Positions 52,604 to 60,478 of a stretch of DNA of 64,000 bases are shown piece after piece (within the stretch, counting starts at the first letter, position 1; each line of letters opens with the position of its first letter). The DNA lies in the NCBI GenBank assembly GCA_903900265.1, contig CAIUMM010000111.1, positions 1 through 64,000 on the forward strand. The letters are read 5' to 3'. The notes under the pieces were generated by a model. The model saw only the letters and a program-made list of their open reading frames with translations. It did no database searches and had not been told where the DNA came from. The stretch comes from an uncultured Pseudomonadota bacterium (lineage in GTDB: Bacteria > Myxococcota_A > UBA796 > SXON01). The translations under genes were made by a program, and so were the position numbers.

Positions 52604-53179
52604 TTACTCCTCGTAGAGATAGCAGGAGGTGTAGCACTGGTAGGCGATGATGTTGCCTGAATTGTCCTGGAAGCCCGCGCAATCGTAGCCACCGGGGCAA
52701 TCGGAGTCGTAGGTGCAGGTGACGCCACAATAGCCGCCAAGGCAAAGATTCCCGTTCCCGCCGCAGTCAGCGTTGCTGTCACAGTCGTGGCAGTAGTAGC
52801 CTCCCGCGTCGTAGCAATCGCCGTCGGGCCCGCAGAACTCGTTGAAGCCACAGTCCAACCGAGTGTCCGAGCACTCGTTGGACTCACAGGTGTGATTCTC
52901 GACGTTGCAGGCGTCGCCGTACATGCAGTCGGTGTCCTGCTCGCAGCCGGAGACGCACGTGCTGGTGGAGTCGCAATACTGCTCGATGCCGCACTGATCG
53001 CTGGTGGCGCAGGACTGCTCGACGCAGGCACCGTCTACACAGACGCTGCCGAGGCCGCACGATTTTTCTTCCGAGCACTCGTAGTCACCGCTGCCGCCGC
53101 AGCCGAACAACGCCACAAAGGTTAGCGCGGGGAGACAAGACACGCCCCGAAGCGCAGAAGACCAAGAAAATATCTGCAT
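52604..53179 (-). CDS. Cysteine-rich lipoprotein
   Basis: 191 residues from ATG 53179. Lipobox LFGC. The chain holds 28 Cys, most spaced as in small EB/Dickkopf-like disulfide modules (CGLGSVCVDGACVEQSC, CATSDQCGIEQYCD, CEQDTDCMYGDAC, CDSNADCGGNGNLC, CTYDSDCPGGYDC), about five units. Gly/Asn/Asp loops suggest a Ca- or ligand-binding rod. It starts one base after the vWA gene and stops two bases before the next. It is oxidised outside the cytoplasm by inference. Confidence 0.75.
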   Translation of the reverse strand: MQIFSWSSALRGVSCLPALTFVALFGCGGSGDYECSEEKSCGLGSVCVDGACVEQSCATSDQCGIEQYCDSTSTCVSGCEQDTDCMYGDACNVENHTCESNECSDTRLDCGFNEFCGPDGDCYDAGGYYCHDCDSNADCGGNGNLCLGGYCGVTCTYDSDCPGGYDCAGFQDNSGNIIAYQCYTSCYLYEE

Positions 53180-53180
53180 T

Positions 53181-54698
53181 TCAGGTACCGCTCCGAATGG
53201 TGTATTCGACGGAAATGTAGGTCTGCGAGTCGGGGATCTGGTCGTACTCGAAGTGGATGCTGTTGGTCTCTTCGATGTAGCTGTAGTCGGCGTCTAGCGT
53301 AAGTTCGCCGATCTTGCTCTCGTCGGTCTCATCGGCGTAGAGGCTGACCGCCAAGGTGTCGAGCTCCGGCACCCGGCTCAACGCAAAGTCCACTTGCAAG
53401 CCGGACAAGGTCAGCCCGAGCTCCTGCACCAGCGGCGAGAAGTCCGCCGCGCAGATGGAGTCCATCAGACCGTTGGTCGCGGCCACCGCGTACACATAGC
53501 GGCTGCCGTATTTGGCATCCCCATTTCGCGAGGAGCACGAAGGCTGACCTTCAAACTCCGGAGGAGTATCGCCGACAACCGCGGAGATGTTCATCTTGCT
53601 GTGGTCACGGAAGGCTTCTTCGCCCTTCACCGCGACGAGACCATTCAGGTAGTCGTCGACGGTCAGCGGCGAGGCATCCTGCTCGTCGGAGACGATCAGC
53701 ACCGAGAGGTTGGCGTCCTCGCGCAAGAACCCGGCGTTCTCCGTCGAGACCAACGGTTCGGTAACCGCGGAGTACGCAGCTTGCAGGCCCATCTCAGTGC
53801 CGCTGCCGGTGATGCCCTGCGCGACCATCTCGGAGAACACCGCCGCAGGGTCGTCGGTCTCAGGGGTCAGGAACAGGTCGTGGTTGTTGAGCGTAAACAG
53901 GTCATCAAAGGCCAGATCGACCGGAATCCCGCCGTTCACTGCGCTGTCCGCAGACCGCCCGAGCACGAGCGTACCGCCAGCCGCGATCATCGCGCCCGAC
54001 GGGAAGCTGTAGGCGTTGCGCCCGGCATCGACCAAACCCCAACCGGTGAGGTCGACGTCCGCATCGCTGATGTTGGTCAGCTCGAGCCACTCGCCGAGGT
54101 TGTCGTCTACGCCCTCGGGATCCGGAACGAACTCGGAGATGAGCACGCTGCCGTACCGATCGTCCGCTCCCGTGCCGGTTCCGCCGCAGCCGGTGTTCAC
54201 AACACCGGGAGACGCCGCGACATCCATGCACCAATGGTTCATGTTGTCGTTGCTCGTGACCGTAAAGTACGTAGGGTCCAGCGAGAACACCACGCCCGGC
54301 CCAACCGGCCAAGACTTGTCCCACGCAACCTCGTCTTCTGCGCGGCCGTCCGCGTCCACGAGGATGATCTCGTCATCGCCGCCGATCAGACGCCCGGAGA
54401 ACTGCTCCTGGTACATGTCGGTGGTCACGACGCCGATCTGCCAATCTACGTTGGCATCGGTGAAGAACTGGATGAACGAATCGAAGTTCGTCGCCAGCTT
54501 GTTCTGCTCTTCGACCATCGAACAGGAATTGTCGACCACAAGCAGGACGTCGACCGTCTGCAAGCGGACCTGCTGGAAAAGGTCAGCCTTGCTGAGCTGG
54601 GTAAAGCCTTGCTCTACGCAACCGGTCAGGGTGCTGCCCACGGCCAGCATAAAAAGCCCATAGCGAGAGGCGGAACCGCGCGAGATATCAGCCACCAT
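53181..54698 (-). CDS. vWA-domain lipoprotein with inserted lamin-tail-like domain
   Basis: 505 residues from ATG 54698. Lipobox LTGC (Cys27). The vWA core begins VDVLLVVDNSCSM with MIDAS D56-x-S58-x-S60; DWQIGVVTTDM follows. At about 182-278 a lamin-tail-like domain (VLISEFVPDPEG, EWLELTNISDADVDLTGWGL, IAAGGTLVLGR) interrupts it. The vWA then resumes with GSGTEMGLQAAYS (Thr301) and LSVLIVSDEQD (Asp338). The C-terminus is beta-rich. It overlaps the preceding gene by 11 bases. A metal-dependent adhesion role is likely. Confidence 0.78.
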   Translation of the reverse strand: MVADISRGSASRYGLFMLAVGSTLTGCVEQGFTQLSKADLFQQVRLQTVDVLLVVDNSCSMVEEQNKLATNFDSFIQFFTDANVDWQIGVVTTDMYQEQFSGRLIGGDDEIILVDADGRAEDEVAWDKSWPVGPGVVFSLDPTYFTVTSNDNMNHWCMDVAASPGVVNTGCGGTGTGADDRYGSVLISEFVPDPEGVDDNLGEWLELTNISDADVDLTGWGLVDAGRNAYSFPSGAMIAAGGTLVLGRSADSAVNGGIPVDLAFDDLFTLNNHDLFLTPETDDPAAVFSEMVAQGITGSGTEMGLQAAYSAVTEPLVSTENAGFLREDANLSVLIVSDEQDASPLTVDDYLNGLVAVKGEEAFRDHSKMNISAVVGDTPPEFEGQPSCSSRNGDAKYGSRYVYAVAATNGLMDSICAADFSPLVQELGLTLSGLQVDFALSRVPELDTLAVSLYADETDESKIGELTLDADYSYIEETNSIHFEYDQIPDSQTYISVEYTIRSGT

Positions 54699-55581
54699 TG
54701 CCTCCAGAATCGGGAACGCCGCCGCCGTCGCGCTTCAGGCCTTCCATGCCGTCGAGCAGGATCGCCTGCTGCAACGTTGGGTTTTGTGCAGAGATGTGGA
54801 ACGTGCTGAACACCACCGAGCCCGCGCGCGTCGGAAAGCGCACGAGCAACGGCACGTTGGTCAGGGTGGTCGCCGATTCGGTGGCGGAGGCCTGATACGA
54901 GACGTCGCCCGACAACAGCACTTCGGAGCCCTTGCCAACGGACTCGATCACCGTCCACGCGCTGTAGTCGTAGGTGATGCTGACCACCTCGCCTACATCG
55001 GCGCGGAGGGTCTCGTCGTTGACGGTGGCGAGCACGTCCAGACCAGCGACGCCGGTCTGCGCTGCGTCGATCTGAGCGTCGTCGCCCACAAACTCGATCG
55101 CGTCAGGCCAACAGAACTCGATGAGGTCGTACGCCCAATCCGTGGCGACGAGCAGGCGGTCCTGATCACCGAAGTCACACACATGGCCGAGAGGCTCAGT
55201 GTTGGAGATGATGCCGTTGTCCGGCGCCGTGCCGTCGTTGTACTGGGCCACGCCCAAGCCGCGCGTCCCCGAGCTGATGAACAGGGTGCCGTAGTTGTCG
55301 AGGTCGAGGTCCCCCTCGGTGTCGGTCAACAACGCCTCGGCCTGCAAGGCCATCTCTCCGCGATGCAAGCGGTCATCTTCGGGCTCGTAGGTGGCTTGCA
55401 CCACAAAGCCGTCCCAAGGCTCGCTGGCGATGTTCAACGCGACCAGCGACGTTGTAATGTCATCGAAATCACCGAGAACAACGCCAACATTACTCGAACG
55501 CGCCGCATGAACCCCGTTGTCGATGCATCCCGTTGCCAGCACCACCAACCCGAGCCCAGCGCCCACGCGCCAATGGATCAT
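54688..55581 (-). CDS. Lipoprotein of unknown fold
   Basis: 297 residues from ATG 55581. Lipobox LATGC. The first part has alpha/beta features: NVGVVLGDFDDITTSLVAL, WDGFVVQATYEPEDDRL and YGTLFISSGTRGLGVAQY. The later part has SEVLLSGDVSYQA and GSVVFSTFHISAQN, a strand-and-loop pattern that recalls glutamine-amidotransferase-like ThuA domains, but without a sure catalytic set. Start and stop overlap both neighbours (ATGA at 55578-55581; 11 bases with the vWA gene), so tight co-translation is expected. Confidence 0.6.
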   Translation of the reverse strand: MIHWRVGAGLGLVVLATGCIDNGVHAARSSNVGVVLGDFDDITTSLVALNIASEPWDGFVVQATYEPEDDRLHRGEMALQAEALLTDTEGDLDLDNYGTLFISSGTRGLGVAQYNDGTAPDNGIISNTEPLGHVCDFGDQDRLLVATDWAYDLIEFCWPDAIEFVGDDAQIDAAQTGVAGLDVLATVNDETLRADVGEVVSITYDYSAWTVIESVGKGSEVLLSGDVSYQASATESATTLTNVPLLVRFPTRAGSVVFSTFHISAQNPTLQQAILLDGMEGLKRDGGGVPDSGGNGG

Positions 55582-57320
55582 TCGAGCACCATGGAGCCGG
55601 AGAGGTAGACGTAGGAGCTGGACTTGTTGTCCTGAATGGTCGAGAACGGGAACCCGAACTCGTTGCCTTCAATGTAGCTGTAGGCGTAGAACGACACGTT
55701 TCCGGCTTGGAGCTGAGAGAGCTCGCTGGAGAGGTAGGTGTGGTCGCCGTCATCCCACGGCAACGATCCGACGAAGCCGCCTTTGCCGGTCTCGACGAGC
55801 GTGCCAGAGATCCCGGTGGAGAAGATCGCGTCCGGGTAGGTCTGCGCGGGCGTCCAGGTGTAATTGAAGTTCTCGGCGCGGTTCCACGTGTAGTTGCCCC
55901 ACAGCTCGGGCGTGAGGAGCTGCCAGTCCGCCGGCACGGTGGGCTGCACTTCATTGAGGATGTACTCGCCGATGCCGCCTTCCTCGCCTTCGGTGTGCAG
56001 GTCGTAGACCTGATCGAAGCAGTAGTCGTCGAGGGTGAGCGGGGCGGTGTAGTAGATCGCGCCGCTGGAGGGATCGACGTAGCGGTCGAAGGTGATGACG
56101 TTGCATGCGCTCTCGAACCACACGTGCTCGCCCGCGCCGACCGTCTCATTCGAGGGGCAGTCCGGCTGGTCGACCGGGTCCGGAGAAGCAAAGACGCCGT
56201 TGACGTCGTACGGAGAGGGGCCGTCGCCCGAGGATCCCGCGCCGCACGGAGGATTGAGCGGAAGGTAGAATACCGCCGAACCGACGACGGACTCGGAGAT
56301 CGCGCCGGTCGCGTTGTCAATGCCGCGCACCACGTACAGGGAGAGCGAGATCCCGACGTTGGAGAGATCGGCTTCGGCGTCAATGACGTCCAGCGCGTCT
56401 TCCATCAGCACGCCTTCGTCGTCGGTGCGGGCGAGCACGTCGCGCTTGCCGATCTCGGCGGCGTTGGACAGGGTCATCTCGCCGTAGAGGTTCTCCGCGT
56501 CGACGACGGTGATGCTGTCGATGATGATGTCGCCCTTCTGATCGCCGTTCTTCCAGAACTCCAGATCGGAGCCGGTGTCGAAGTGCGTGCCGATGCCCTG
56601 AACGGTGAACCGCACGCTGTCGCCCTGCGAAGCCGTGGGGGGATCGAAGGTCGCGGACATGCTGACGCGGTCGACCTGGAAGCCGTTGTACAGGGTGGTG
56701 ACGTCGGAGCCCGAATCCATCGCCACGTTGCGCAAGCCGGGGACGGCGTCGCGCGCGATGGTGACGTCGGCGATGGCGTAGGTCTCGGACAACACGTCGA
56801 CGGTGTTGACTTCGATGCCGTCGCCAAACCACGCCCAGGTGTCGCCGCCTACCCACTCGGTGTTCTTGCCGAGCAGCTCGACCTGCACGCTCTCGCCGAT
56901 GAGACCGCGGTTCGGCGTGACCGTGAACGAGTCATCGGTGATGGTCAACGCCTCGGCGATGCTCAGCTCGCCGACAGCCGTGTCGAGCATGGCATCGCGC
57001 GGGCCGAGCTCAGCGCCGTCCGCGACGGTGATGTTGGCCGCAGCGGTCCATCCATCGAGCACCGTCACGCTGTTGACCGTGACGCCAGCGCCGAGGTCAA
57101 GCACCGTGCCGCCATCGAAGGAGAACACCGACGTACCCGACGTGATGCGCGCGTCGACCGTGGTCCCCCGCCCTGCTTCCGGAGGCGAAAAGGTCAGCCC
57201 GGCGAGCTCTTCAATCGACGAGCTACCGTCCTTTGAAGTTGGCTTTTGACAGCCTTCGGAGAGCAACGAAAGGCCCACAAGGGCGAGAAGCGCAAACGCA
57301 CGAGACGACGAGGAAGGCAT
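55578..57320 (-). CDS. Lipoprotein with IPT/TIG-like repeats
   Basis: 580 residues from ATG 57320, with GGAG five bases upstream. The signal ends LLSEGC, a weak lipobox. Three Ig-like IPT/TIG-type units (about 40-120, 125-210, 215-300) have FSPPEAGRGTTVDARI, VTPNRGLIGESVQVELLG and FDPPTASQGDSVRFTVQG. The C-terminal 280 residues are a separate beta domain with Cys pairs (NPPCGAGSSGD, DQPDCPSNETV, DDYCFDQVYDLHTEG) and many Tyr/Trp. It is the first gene of the five-lipoprotein set, 42 bases after nuoN. Confidence 0.72.
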   Translation of the reverse strand: MPSSSSRAFALLALVGLSLLSEGCQKPTSKDGSSSIEELAGLTFSPPEAGRGTTVDARITSGTSVFSFDGGTVLDLGAGVTVNSVTVLDGWTAAANITVADGAELGPRDAMLDTAVGELSIAEALTITDDSFTVTPNRGLIGESVQVELLGKNTEWVGGDTWAWFGDGIEVNTVDVLSETYAIADVTIARDAVPGLRNVAMDSGSDVTTLYNGFQVDRVSMSATFDPPTASQGDSVRFTVQGIGTHFDTGSDLEFWKNGDQKGDIIIDSITVVDAENLYGEMTLSNAAEIGKRDVLARTDDEGVLMEDALDVIDAEADLSNVGISLSLYVVRGIDNATGAISESVVGSAVFYLPLNPPCGAGSSGDGPSPYDVNGVFASPDPVDQPDCPSNETVGAGEHVWFESACNVITFDRYVDPSSGAIYYTAPLTLDDYCFDQVYDLHTEGEEGGIGEYILNEVQPTVPADWQLLTPELWGNYTWNRAENFNYTWTPAQTYPDAIFSTGISGTLVETGKGGFVGSLPWDDGDHTYLSSELSQLQAGNVSFYAYSYIEGNEFGFPFSTIQDNKSSSYVYLSGSMVLE

Positions 57321-57339
57321 GACCGCTCCGTAAGCAAGC

Positions 57340-57345
57340 AGTATA
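57340..57345 (-). promoter_or_regulatory. Possible -10 box for the five-lipoprotein set
   Basis: TATACT on the minus strand in the 42-base gap after nuoN, with the GGAG ribosome site (57326-57329) and ATG 57320 downstream. No convincing -35 was found, and no terminator separates the set from nuo, so it may also be read from the nuo promoter. Confidence 0.3.
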
Positions 57346-57362
57346 GCGCAATCCGACGCCGT

Positions 57363-58844
57363 TTAGTGAGTCGGAATCGTATACGGGATCAGACTCTGCA
57401 ACGAGGTCTGCGCCAGCCCGAGCATGGGCCCCGGCACAAGGCCGAAGGCGAGCAGCGCGAAGCCGCAGATGGCCAGCGCCGTGAACGCGACCGGGGCCAC
57501 GCGGGCCTCAGTGTGGCCTTCCTTCATGTACATCCACACCATCGGGCGGAGGTAGTAGTACACGCCCGCCGCGGCCGACAGCGCGCCGATCATCGCGAGG
57601 GGGACCTGACCCGACTGAATGGCTGCAGAGAACAGGTAGAACTTGCCGACGAAGCCCATCGTCGGCGGAATCCCGGCCATAGACAGCAGGCACAAGGACA
57701 GCCCCGCAGCGAGCCACGGATGACGCTTGCCAAGCCCGGCGAGCGAGTCGATGTCGGTGTAATCCTGACCGTCCCGCGTAAACGCAGCGAGGACGATGAA
57801 CGCGCCTGCGTTCATGAACGTGTAGGCGAGCAGGTAGAACAAGAGGGATGCCAACGCGGGGTTGTTGGACGCGTTGCCGGTCGAAGCCGCCACGAGGGCC
57901 ATCAGCAAGTAGCCGGCGTGCGCGATGGACGAGTACGCCAACATGCGCTTGAGGTCACGCTGAGCGAGCGCTCCGAGGTTTCCGACGACCATGGTCGCCG
58001 CCGCCATCCACCACAGCACGCCCACAAAGCCCGCCGAGTGCGTTCCGATGACGCCGTAGACAAAGCGCGCAAACGCCGCGAAGCTCGCGGCCTTCACACC
58101 GGCGGACATCAACGAAGTGACCGAGATGGGGGCGCCCTGGTAGACGTCCGGAGCCCACATGTGGAAGGGGACGCTGGCGACCTTGAAGCCAAAGCCGACG
58201 ATGAGCAGCGCGCCGCCGATCGCGACGAGCGTGGCTTGCGTGCCCTGGTGCTGGCCCATGAAGAAGCCGCCGATTCCCGGCAACGACGTGGTGCCGGTGG
58301 CGCCGTACAAGAAGGAGATGCCGTACAGCATCAACCCGGAGCTGAACGCGCCGAGGATGAAGTACTTGAAGCCCGCCTCGACGCTGCGGGGGTCTCCCCG
58401 CTTCAACGCGCAGAGCACGTACATCGAGATGCTCATGACCTCGAGCGCCACGAAAACCATCATCAAGTCGTTGGCCAAGCACATCAGGCCCATGCCGCAG
58501 ACACCGAACAGCACCAGCGAGTAGTACTCGCCTACCCGCAGGTTGAGCGCGCGCAGGTAGTCATCGCTGAACAAAACCGTGAGCAAGGCCGCGAGCGTGC
58601 AGACCAGCTGCGCGAACAGCCCAAACTGATCGACGCGCAGCATCCCCCCGAACGCGTCCGCGCTGGGGCCGAGGAAGATCACCACGGTCAGCGCCGCGGA
58701 GCCCGCGAGCGTGCCAAGCGCCAGAGCCCAAAAGCCCGTCTTGGATGCGGGCCGTACGATGGCCTCGCCCAGCATGATGGCCATCGCGCCGAAGAAGAGC
58801 AGCAGCGCGGGGGAAGCGAGCCAAAGGTCGTTGAAGGTAGGCAT
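57363..58844 (-). CDS. nuoN: NADH-quinone oxidoreductase subunit N
   Basis: 493 residues, about 14 helices, a proton-pumping antiporter-like subunit of complex I. Seen are the Glu in VFVALEVMSISMYVL, Lys in RSVEAGFKYFILGAF, the Lys of GFGFKVASVPFHMWAPDVYQ, and GAPISVTSLMSAGVKAA. LAYSSIAHAGYLL and GIPPTMGFVGKFYLF follow. The length is normal. It is the last gene of the nuo cluster here. Start ATG 58844 lies three bases after the nuoM stop. Confidence 0.96.
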   Translation of the reverse strand: MPTFNDLWLASPALLLFFGAMAIMLGEAIVRPASKTGFWALALGTLAGSAALTVVIFLGPSADAFGGMLRVDQFGLFAQLVCTLAALLTVLFSDDYLRALNLRVGEYYSLVLFGVCGMGLMCLANDLMMVFVALEVMSISMYVLCALKRGDPRSVEAGFKYFILGAFSSGLMLYGISFLYGATGTTSLPGIGGFFMGQHQGTQATLVAIGGALLIVGFGFKVASVPFHMWAPDVYQGAPISVTSLMSAGVKAASFAAFARFVYGVIGTHSAGFVGVLWWMAAATMVVGNLGALAQRDLKRMLAYSSIAHAGYLLMALVAASTGNASNNPALASLLFYLLAYTFMNAGAFIVLAAFTRDGQDYTDIDSLAGLGKRHPWLAAGLSLCLLSMAGIPPTMGFVGKFYLFSAAIQSGQVPLAMIGALSAAAGVYYYLRPMVWMYMKEGHTEARVAPVAFTALAICGFALLAFGLVPGPMLGLAQTSLQSLIPYTIPTH

Positions 58845-58847
58845 GGC

Positions 58848-60476
58848 TTACTCGACGTGCTCGGTAGGGGTGGCCGGCGGGTGCGCCGCAGGCTCGGAGG
58901 CGGCCGCAGGCTCAGTAGCAGCCGCAGGCTCGGAGACGGGAGCAGCCCCTACAACACCGGAGATCCAAGCGGGGACCGGACCGGCGTGCAGGTAGGGAGT
59001 GCCATCGTAGGAATCAGCGAACCGGGCGACGAAGCGATCGACCGAAGGATTGATGCGGTCGAGGAACGGCTGAGGGTAGACGCCCATGACCACAATCGCG
59101 ACCAACAGAGGCGCCAAGTAGGCCATCTCGCGGGCGTTGAGGTCTTTCAAGGTGACGTTGGCCTGGTTCTGCAGCGGGCCGAACACCATGCGCTGGAAGC
59201 ACCAGAGCATGTAGGTCGCGCCGAAGATGACGCCGCTGATGGCGACCACCGTCGGGATGGGGGCGTACTGGAACGCGCCGAGCAGCACCATGAACTCTCC
59301 GACGAACCCGTTCAAGCCGGGAAGGCCGATGGAGCTGAAGGTCACCACCATGAACACAAACGCGAACTTGGGGATGGACTTGGCGAGACCACCGTACTCG
59401 GCGATCATCCGGGTGTGACGGCGCTCGTAGAGCACGCCCACCAGAAGGAACAGCGCGCCGGTGCTGACGCCGTGGTTCAGCATCTGGTAGACCGATCCGC
59501 TGACGCCAGGGGCGTTGAGCGCGAACAAGCCCAACATACAGTACCCAAGATGGCTGACCGAGCTGTAGGCGACGAGCTTCTTGACGTCGTCCTGCACCAT
59601 CGCGACCAACGCGCCGTAGACGATGCCGATGACGGCGAGCCCGATCAGCAGGGGTCCGTAGTGGACCACCGCCTGAGGGAACAGCGGCATCGCAAACCGG
59701 TAGAACCCGTAGGTTCCCATCTTCAGCATCACGCCGGCCAGCACCACAGAGCCGCCGGTGGGCGCCTCGACGTGGGCGTCCGGAAGCCAGGTGTGGAAGG
59801 GGAACATCGGGACCTTGATCGCGAAGGCGAGCGCGAAACACGCGAACATCCACAGCTGGGTGGTGTACGGGATCTGCAACGCGAGCAGCGGCTCGAGATC
59901 GGTGGTCCAGTGCCCCGTGGCCTTGAAGTTCAGGTAGTACAACGCGACGAACGCGACCAGCATCAGCAAGGAGCCGACGACGGTGTAGATGAAGAACTTC
60001 ACCGCCGCGTAGATGCGACGCTGCCCGCCCCAGATGCCGATGAGGAAGTACATCGGGATGAGCACGAGCTCCCAGAACATGTAGAACAGGAAGGTGTCCA
60101 GCGCGACGAAGGTGCCGATCATCGCCCCTTCGAGGGCCAACATCAGCGCGAAGTAGCCACGATGGCCCTCTTCGACGCCAGAGAAGCCTGCGAGGATGAT
60201 GATCGGGGTGAGCGCGGTGGTCAGCAACACCAGCAGCAAGCTGACGCCGTCGATGCCCATGTGGTAGTGCACGCCGAACGCGTCAATCCACGCCATGTCC
60301 TCAACGAACTGGAAAGGCGCAGCCGTCGCGGCGTAGTCGAAGCCGAACCACAGCGGGAGCGACGCGACGAGCGCCACCAAGGACACGCCCAACGCCGCCA
60401 TCTTGGACGCAGACCGTGGCATCACCGCCACAAGCATCGCCCCGATGATGGGCAAGAAGGTAACGAGAGAAAGCAT
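58848..60476 (-). CDS. nuoM: NADH-quinone oxidoreductase subunit M
   Basis: 542 residues, an antiporter-like subunit. Key segments are FYMFWELVLIPMYFLIGIWG with the channel Glu, FAIKVPMFPFHTWLPDAHVE with the Lys, APTGGSVVLAGVMLKMGTYG, and LVAYSSVSHLGYCMLG. The C-terminal 40 residues are a low-complexity Ala/Pro/Glu tail (EPAAATEPAAASEPAA), longer than in most NuoM. It starts two bases after the nuoL stop. Confidence 0.96.
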   Translation of the reverse strand: MLSLVTFLPIIGAMLVAVMPRSASKMAALGVSLVALVASLPLWFGFDYAATAAPFQFVEDMAWIDAFGVHYHMGIDGVSLLLVLLTTALTPIIILAGFSGVEEGHRGYFALMLALEGAMIGTFVALDTFLFYMFWELVLIPMYFLIGIWGGQRRIYAAVKFFIYTVVGSLLMLVAFVALYYLNFKATGHWTTDLEPLLALQIPYTTQLWMFACFALAFAIKVPMFPFHTWLPDAHVEAPTGGSVVLAGVMLKMGTYGFYRFAMPLFPQAVVHYGPLLIGLAVIGIVYGALVAMVQDDVKKLVAYSSVSHLGYCMLGLFALNAPGVSGSVYQMLNHGVSTGALFLLVGVLYERRHTRMIAEYGGLAKSIPKFAFVFMVVTFSSIGLPGLNGFVGEFMVLLGAFQYAPIPTVVAISGVIFGATYMLWCFQRMVFGPLQNQANVTLKDLNAREMAYLAPLLVAIVVMGVYPQPFLDRINPSVDRFVARFADSYDGTPYLHAGPVPAWISGVVGAAPVSEPAAATEPAAASEPAAHPPATPTEHVE

Positions 60477-60478
60477 GA

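Noticed and set aside
50355-52616. 753-residue plus-strand frame opposite the anchor-J lipoprotein
   Set aside because: Antisense to a signal-bearing gene with clear Ig domains; composition is typical of third-position GC artefact.
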